DNA from: G963662675 sp963676845
GTDB taxonomy: Bacteria; Bacteroidota; Bacteroidia; Bacteroidales; Prolixibacteraceae
Assembly (NCBI GenBank): GCA_963676845.2
Contig: CAXXKK010000027.1
Span: forward strand, 124,001-188,000
Length of the DNA stretch: 64,000 nucleotides
Direction of reading: 5' to 3'
Shown here in pieces: positions 60,453 through 64,000 of the stretch. The translations under genes were made by a program, and so were the position numbers. The notes beneath the pieces are model-generated. The model worked only from the letters and a program-made list of their open reading frames with translations. It had not been told where the DNA came from and ran no database searches. Position 1 is the first letter of the stretch, and each line of letters starts with the position of its first letter.

Positions 60453-62699
60453 TTACCCAAAACTGTTATTAATGAATGGCTGATGATAATAGCGCTCACC
60501 CGTTGCACTGTACAAGGCATTTGCCAATGCTGCAAAAGTTGGAGGGAATGGAGGTTCTCCCAAACCGGAAGGCGACATTCCATTGTCCACAAAGTTGACA
60601 TCAATCTTTTTCGGTGCTTCCGAATGACGAATCAATCGATAGCCACTTCCAAAATTATCGTAGTCCACTTCACCGTTTCTAAAAGTCATTTCACCATACA
60701 TGGCATGACCAATGGCATCCACAATATTTCCCTGTACCATATTTTCTGCAGCTCCAGGATTAACAACAATGCCGCAATCAACCACACTACAAACATTTTC
60801 AACCCGAGGCCTGCCATCTTCCATTTCAATATCAATCACATTGGCAACGTACCCGTTATGACAGAAATAGGCAGCGACTCCTCGTTTTTTATCTTCGGTT
60901 TCCTTTCCCCAACCCGATTTTTCACGCACTTGCTCCAACACAGTTGCATAACGATCTGCATCGTAGGAAAGCCTGTCTCCCACCGGATTTTCTTTTGCCC
61001 GATTCAGGAGTTCAAGCCTAAACTCAATGGGATCTTTCCCTGCAAGTTCGGCGACCTCATCCATAAAGGACTGCTCCACTGCTCCCTGAAAATTAGCTCC
61101 CGGCGCACGGAACCAGCCAATGGTAATGTTACTTGGCACCGACCAGCTTTCAGCCAGAAAGTTATCCACTGCACCTGCCGGAAATGTATTGGCACTCAAG
61201 GCACTTTCCGGTATTCCCCCAGATTTTACATGGAAAGCAATCAGATTATTCTGCTCATCCAGCGCAGCACGATAAACCGCATGGTAGGCCGGACGGAAAG
61301 GTCCAAAGCGGGTTGTATCTTCACGGGTATAAATCAATTTTACCGGTGCATTCACTTTTTGTGAAATCACTGAAGCCTCAACTGCTCCATGGGCATAAAA
61401 GTGGCGTCCAAAACCACCACCCATACGAGTTAGTTCCAGACTAATATTTTCATTCGGCAAATCTAAGCGGGCAGCCAACGCACTGCGAACAGAATCCGGC
61501 GATTGCATAGGCCCGGCAACGCTTAGTTTATTGTCTTTAAAGTTTGCTAAAAACGTGATAGGCTCAAGAATTGAGTGCGACAAGAAAGGAGCGGTATAAG
61601 TCCGTTCAATAACCTTTGCTGCATTTTGGAAAGCCTCTTCAGGATTACCATCCCTGCGAGCTTCCGTTCCCGGCTGAGCTGCGGCTTCCTTCATTTTTGC
61701 CACATGATCGGATGTACTTTCCAAACCCGCAGGCACAACAACCGTCTGAGCACCACGCCATCCCTGCATGATATATTCTGTATCCGGAGCTTCTTCCCAT
61801 TCAACACGTAAACTTTCTTTGGCCTGCATAACCTCCCAGGTAGAATTTCCAACAATGGCAATCACTTCCGGGAATGCGTTGGTGTCAAACATGGAACGGG
61901 CAAAATCATCTTTAAACGATTTAAAAGAAAAAACATCTTTTATACCCGTCATCGACAAAGCTCTTGCCGGATCAAACGATTTCATTCTCATTCCAAAAGC
62001 CGGAGGAAAAACAATCATGGCATAAAGCATTCCCTCTTCCGTTTTATCAGAGCTGAATGATGGTTTTCCGGTCACTATATCAAGGCCATCTACATTTTTT
62101 CTTGAAGTTCCAATGATGCTGAAGTCACTTGCATCCTTCAACTCCACTTCTTCAGGAACAGGAATATCGACAGCAGCTGATGCCATTTCTCCATATCCGG
62201 CAGATTTCCCAGATCCGTTGTGATAGAGCACGCCTGACTCGGTCGTAATTTCGTCAACAGAAACACCCCATTCCTTTGCAGCGGCTTCCTTCAACATTTG
62301 TCGGGCTGTTGCTCCGGTTGTACGCAAGCCCTGCCATGCATTACGAATGGCATTACTACCCCCCGTAAACTGTCGTCCGTACAACTGAGGGTCGAAATGA
62401 GCCTGCTCAACAACGACCTTCTCCCAATTCACATCCAACTCTTCTGCAACCAACATGGGTAATGAGGTTTTTACGCCCTGTCCAAATTCCGGGTTGGGAG
62501 CCATAATCGTCACAACACCTTCGGTATTAATCTTTAGAAATGAATTAATCTCAAACCAATCATCAGGCATCTGCGAGGCCTTTGAAGCATTAGCATCCAA
62601 GGCTGCCATCCAGTTAAAGCCCAACATCAAACCGCCACCAGCTAAAGCAGAACTCTTAATAAAAGAGCGCCTTCCATATTTTAATTTTCGTATTGACAT
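60453..62699 (-). CDS. Molybdopterin-binding subunit, xanthine dehydrogenase family (IorB-like)
   Basis: A 748-residue protein with a twin-arginine signal (YGRRSFIKSSALAGGGLMLG), so it is exported with its cofactor. Features of the isoquinoline 1-oxidoreductase/aldehyde-oxidase large chain: NPEFGQGVKTSLPMLVAEEL, GRQFTGGSNAIRNAW, LTRMGGGFGRHFYAHGAVEA, RAPGANFQGAVEQSFMDEVA, and the active-site Glu region GLGEPPFPPTFAALANAL. It oxidises an aldehyde or N-heterocycle using Mo-cytosine dinucleotide. It is 46 bases downstream of the [2Fe-2S] subunit gene. The natural substrate is unknown. Confidence 0.93.
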   Translation of the reverse strand: MSIRKLKYGRRSFIKSSALAGGGLMLGFNWMAALDANASKASQMPDDWFEINSFLKINTEGVVTIMAPNPEFGQGVKTSLPMLVAEELDVNWEKVVVEQAHFDPQLYGRQFTGGSNAIRNAWQGLRTTGATARQMLKEAAAKEWGVSVDEITTESGVLYHNGSGKSAGYGEMASAAVDIPVPEEVELKDASDFSIIGTSRKNVDGLDIVTGKPSFSSDKTEEGMLYAMIVFPPAFGMRMKSFDPARALSMTGIKDVFSFKSFKDDFARSMFDTNAFPEVIAIVGNSTWEVMQAKESLRVEWEEAPDTEYIMQGWRGAQTVVVPAGLESTSDHVAKMKEAAAQPGTEARRDGNPEEAFQNAAKVIERTYTAPFLSHSILEPITFLANFKDNKLSVAGPMQSPDSVRSALAARLDLPNENISLELTRMGGGFGRHFYAHGAVEASVISQKVNAPVKLIYTREDTTRFGPFRPAYHAVYRAALDEQNNLIAFHVKSGGIPESALSANTFPAGAVDNFLAESWSVPSNITIGWFRAPGANFQGAVEQSFMDEVAELAGKDPIEFRLELLNRAKENPVGDRLSYDADRYATVLEQVREKSGWGKETEDKKRGVAAYFCHNGYVANVIDIEMEDGRPRVENVCSVVDCGIVVNPGAAENMVQGNIVDAIGHAMYGEMTFRNGEVDYDNFGSGYRLIRHSEAPKKIDVNFVDNGMSPSGLGEPPFPPTFAALANALYSATGERYYHQPFINNSFG

Positions 62700-62745
62700 A
62701 TTTTATTGCTTAATTTTTTCTACCAACTTATTCATTCGACACAAC

Positions 62746-63201
62746 TTAAGAGTCTGATGCTGTTTTTATCGCTTCCTTAATACGTGTATATGTTCCACAA
62801 CGGCATATATTCCCACTCATGGAAGCTTCAATCTCCTCATCTGTAGGCTTAGGATTGGAACGCAATAATGCTTCAGCATTCATAATTTGCCCTGTCTGGC
62901 AATAGCCACACTGCGAAACATCATGGTCTATCCAGGCTTTTTGCAGCGGATGGTCTCCATTTTCAGAAAGTCCTTCAATGGTTGTTACCTCCTGGTTTCC
63001 AACTAAAGACACCGGGAAACGACAGGAACGAACAGCAATATCCCCCAGAAGAACCGTGCAGGCACCACATTCACCCACACCACATCCGTACTTAGTGCCT
63101 ACTAGTTTTAAGTGGTCTCTTAAAACCCAAAGTAGCGGTGTGCTCGGATCAACATCAATTTCCCGAACTTCACCATTCACATTCAAACTAAAATTTGCCA
63201 T
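62746..63201 (-). CDS. [2Fe-2S] subunit of molybdenum hydroxylase (IorA-like)
   Basis: A 151-residue protein: plant-type ferredoxin cluster (YGCGVGECGACTVLL with a fourth Cys in VRSCRFPV) followed by the XDH-type second cluster (CGYCQTGQIMNAEAL and GNICRCGTYTRI). Length and order match IorA/CutS small subunits. It relays electrons from the molybdenum subunit encoded next to it, probably to a periplasmic carrier, because no FAD subunit is present in the cluster. It lacks a signal peptide, so it is likely exported as a complex with the Tat-bearing subunit. Confidence 0.95.
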   Translation of the reverse strand: MANFSLNVNGEVREIDVDPSTPLLWVLRDHLKLVGTKYGCGVGECGACTVLLGDIAVRSCRFPVSLVGNQEVTTIEGLSENGDHPLQKAWIDHDVSQCGYCQTGQIMNAEALLRSNPKPTDEEIEASMSGNICRCGTYTRIKEAIKTASDS

Positions 63202-63350
63202 AGCTATAATTTGATTTTTATTTTTTGATTCAGCCTAACTCTCTATACAACATGAAAAAAGCCTTCAATGTTCAATGGTAAACAACTGCTTTTTAAAGTT
63301 TTACAATGCATCCTTCTATAAAATAGATCGCGTAGTTTTTAAGTGGAATT

Positions 63351-63380
63351 TTTATCGGAGTTTGAAGAATATTTGTCGGT
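63351..63380 (-). repeat. Diverged third copy of the TCAAACTCCGAT repeat
   Basis: On the minus strand it reads ACCGACAAATATTCT then TCAAACTCCGATAAA, sharing ACCGA…TCAAACTCCGAT with the copies at 50389 and 52132. Confidence 0.45.
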
Positions 63381-63383
63381 AAA

Positions 63384-63468
63384 TGTCATCCTGAACTTGT
63401 TTCGGTATCTGTTTCATGAAATGACAGACAATGCTGGACATAGATTCCGAAACAAGTTCGGAATGACA
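63384..63468. repeat. Palindromic interspersed repeat, well-preserved copy
   Basis: Two 27-base arms (63384-63410 and 63442-63468) pair with three mismatches around a 31-base loop: TGTCATCCTGAACTTGTTTC at the left and its mirror GAAACAAGTTCGGAATGACA at the right. Similar elements recur in many Bacteroidota genomes to my knowledge. It is related to 58362-58445. Confidence 0.8.
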
Positions 63469-63494
63469 GATTCAGCTAGCTTGAGTAAAAACAA

Positions 63495-63520
63495 AAAAGC
63501 TACCCGATCGAGTAGCTTTT
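63495..63520 (-). terminator. Terminator after the esterase gene
   Basis: AAAAGCTAC (63495-63503) and GTAGCTTTT (63512-63520) form a 9-base stem with an 8-base loop. On the minus strand it is followed by TTTTTTGTTTTT, placing it 48 bases after the esterase stop. Confidence 0.85.
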
Positions 63521-63567
63521 AGATTGTTCTTCAAAATTAGGAGAACTGTATTTCTTACTGAAAGGTT

Positions 63568-64000
63568 TTATTTCCCATAAAAGAAAGGTAGAATGTCATA
63601 CAAATAATCCGTAATGAACTCATAACTGTGCTGACCTCCCTCAGATAAGATGAAATAGAAATTTCCTTTCGCTTCATCGTAATCAAAAATGAAGTCATTC
63701 TCCAACTTTTTCATCTCTTCAACCTGATTACTTAGGCCTCTGTAGGCTATATCTTCAGTTCCGGTTGCTGCAAAAATGAAATAGTCTTCAGTTGAATAGC
63801 CCTGATCCTTAATTTTTCCTGCAACAAGCTCGGCTGTTTCCTGTGCGTATTCTTGTCCTCCCATAGTTTGAACAATCCAACTATCCCCACTCAACGGAAT
63901 AATGTCGTGAAAGTAAGCCAGGTTTTCCTGCAACACATACCAGGTTGTTGTTGCACCTAAAGAAAATCCACCAAATGCACGGTGTTTCCTTGATTTAATT
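63568..64000 (-). CDS. Serine esterase, C-terminal part (runs off right edge)
   Basis: The minus-strand frame is open from the right edge to the stop at 63568, so the N-terminus is missing. The first visible residues are KHRAFGGFSLGATTTWYVLQ, giving a GxSxG nucleophile elbow (GFSLG). Later come DIIPLSGDSWIVQTMGGQE, FIFAATGTEDIAYRG (acid region) and LSEGGQHSYEFITDYLYDIL with the catalytic His. This is the alpha/beta hydrolase pattern of enterochelin/feruloyl-type esterases, often secreted in Bacteroidota. Substrate unknown. Confidence 0.8.
   Translation of the reverse strand, partial: IKSRKHRAFGGFSLGATTTWYVLQENLAYFHDIIPLSGDSWIVQTMGGQEYAQETAELVAGKIKDQGYSTEDYFIFAATGTEDIAYRGLSNQVEEMKKLENDFIFDYDEAKGNFYFILSEGGQHSYEFITDYLYDILPFFYGK

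Noticed and set aside
60483..61364. 293-codon plus-strand open frame inside the molybdenum hydroxylase gene
   Set aside because: It is antisense to a clearly conserved catalytic region (GLGEPPFPPTF, RAPGANFQG), has no recognisable family, and its composition is that of the complementary strand.

Overview
The window looks like a chromosomal segment of a Bacteroidota bacterium, most likely a marine or sediment anaerobe or facultative anaerobe of the Marinilabiliales/Prolixibacteraceae type. The support is two large secreted proteins with type IX secretion (Por) C-terminal domains, Bacteroidota-style promoter elements (TAnnTTTG just upstream of several starts), low-GC sequence, and lineage-typical genes (short AMP nucleosidase, HsdR-N protein beside holA, DUF4268, DUF2059, 6-bladed propeller lipoprotein). 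No rRNA, tRNA, phage, transposase or CRISPR array was seen.

Layout. 1-4.1 kb: a membrane protein cut by the window edge, a DivIC/FtsB-like division protein, YqgE, a DUF2059 protein, a two-frame membrane protein and a lipoprotein. 4.1-8.4 kb: a tight minus-strand housekeeping run (aminotransferase-IV-like protein, GmhB-like phosphatase, rhomboid, DNA polymerase III delta, AMP nucleosidase) with a divergent HsdR-N protein. 8.4-19.1 kb: the core of the window, a ten-gene minus-strand operon joining a trimeric NAD-linked [FeFe]-hydrogenase (HydABC/Hnd type) and an Hnd-type ferredoxin protein to a second, sensor-like [FeFe]-hydrogenase homologue, two GHKL ATPases, two DRTGG proteins and a PHP phosphoesterase. 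A divergent PAS protein plus SpoIIE-type phosphatase completes what looks like an H2/redox-sensing partner-switching circuit. The maturases HydE/F/G are not in the window.

19-27.3 kb: secreted zinc metalloprotease, two hotdog thioesterases, a DHOD-like protein, a K+-type membrane pyrophosphatase and a low-molecular-weight phosphatase. 27.3-41 kb: accessory region with a T9SS metallopeptidase bracketed by two identical 36-bp palindromes, an unknown protein followed by a TGCAG array phased at 20/21 bp, a 2128-residue T9SS repeat protein with 13 exact 84-residue repeats, a hotdog-like protein and a LuxR-type regulator; a shared dyad lies upstream of the last three. 41.5-48.7 kb: RecR, a glycosyltransferase fusion, small proteins, and the ablA-ablB pair for N-acetyl-beta-lysine (a compatible solute, fitting a saline habitat) with a MarR regulator. 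48.9-57 kb: two secreted PQQ-type propellers, an SDR without its catalytic residues, a LytS/LytTR two-component pair, a metallo-beta-lactamase-fold hydrolase and an NTF2-like secreted protein. 57-64 kb: peroxiredoxin, a molybdenum hydroxylase set (IorA/IorB-like, XdhC, MocA-like), several interspersed repeats, and the C-terminal part of a serine esterase cut by the right edge.

Most protein names rest on motif recognition by eye, without database searches. Starts were moved to internal ATGs where the longest frame began at TTG or GTG or ran into a neighbour.
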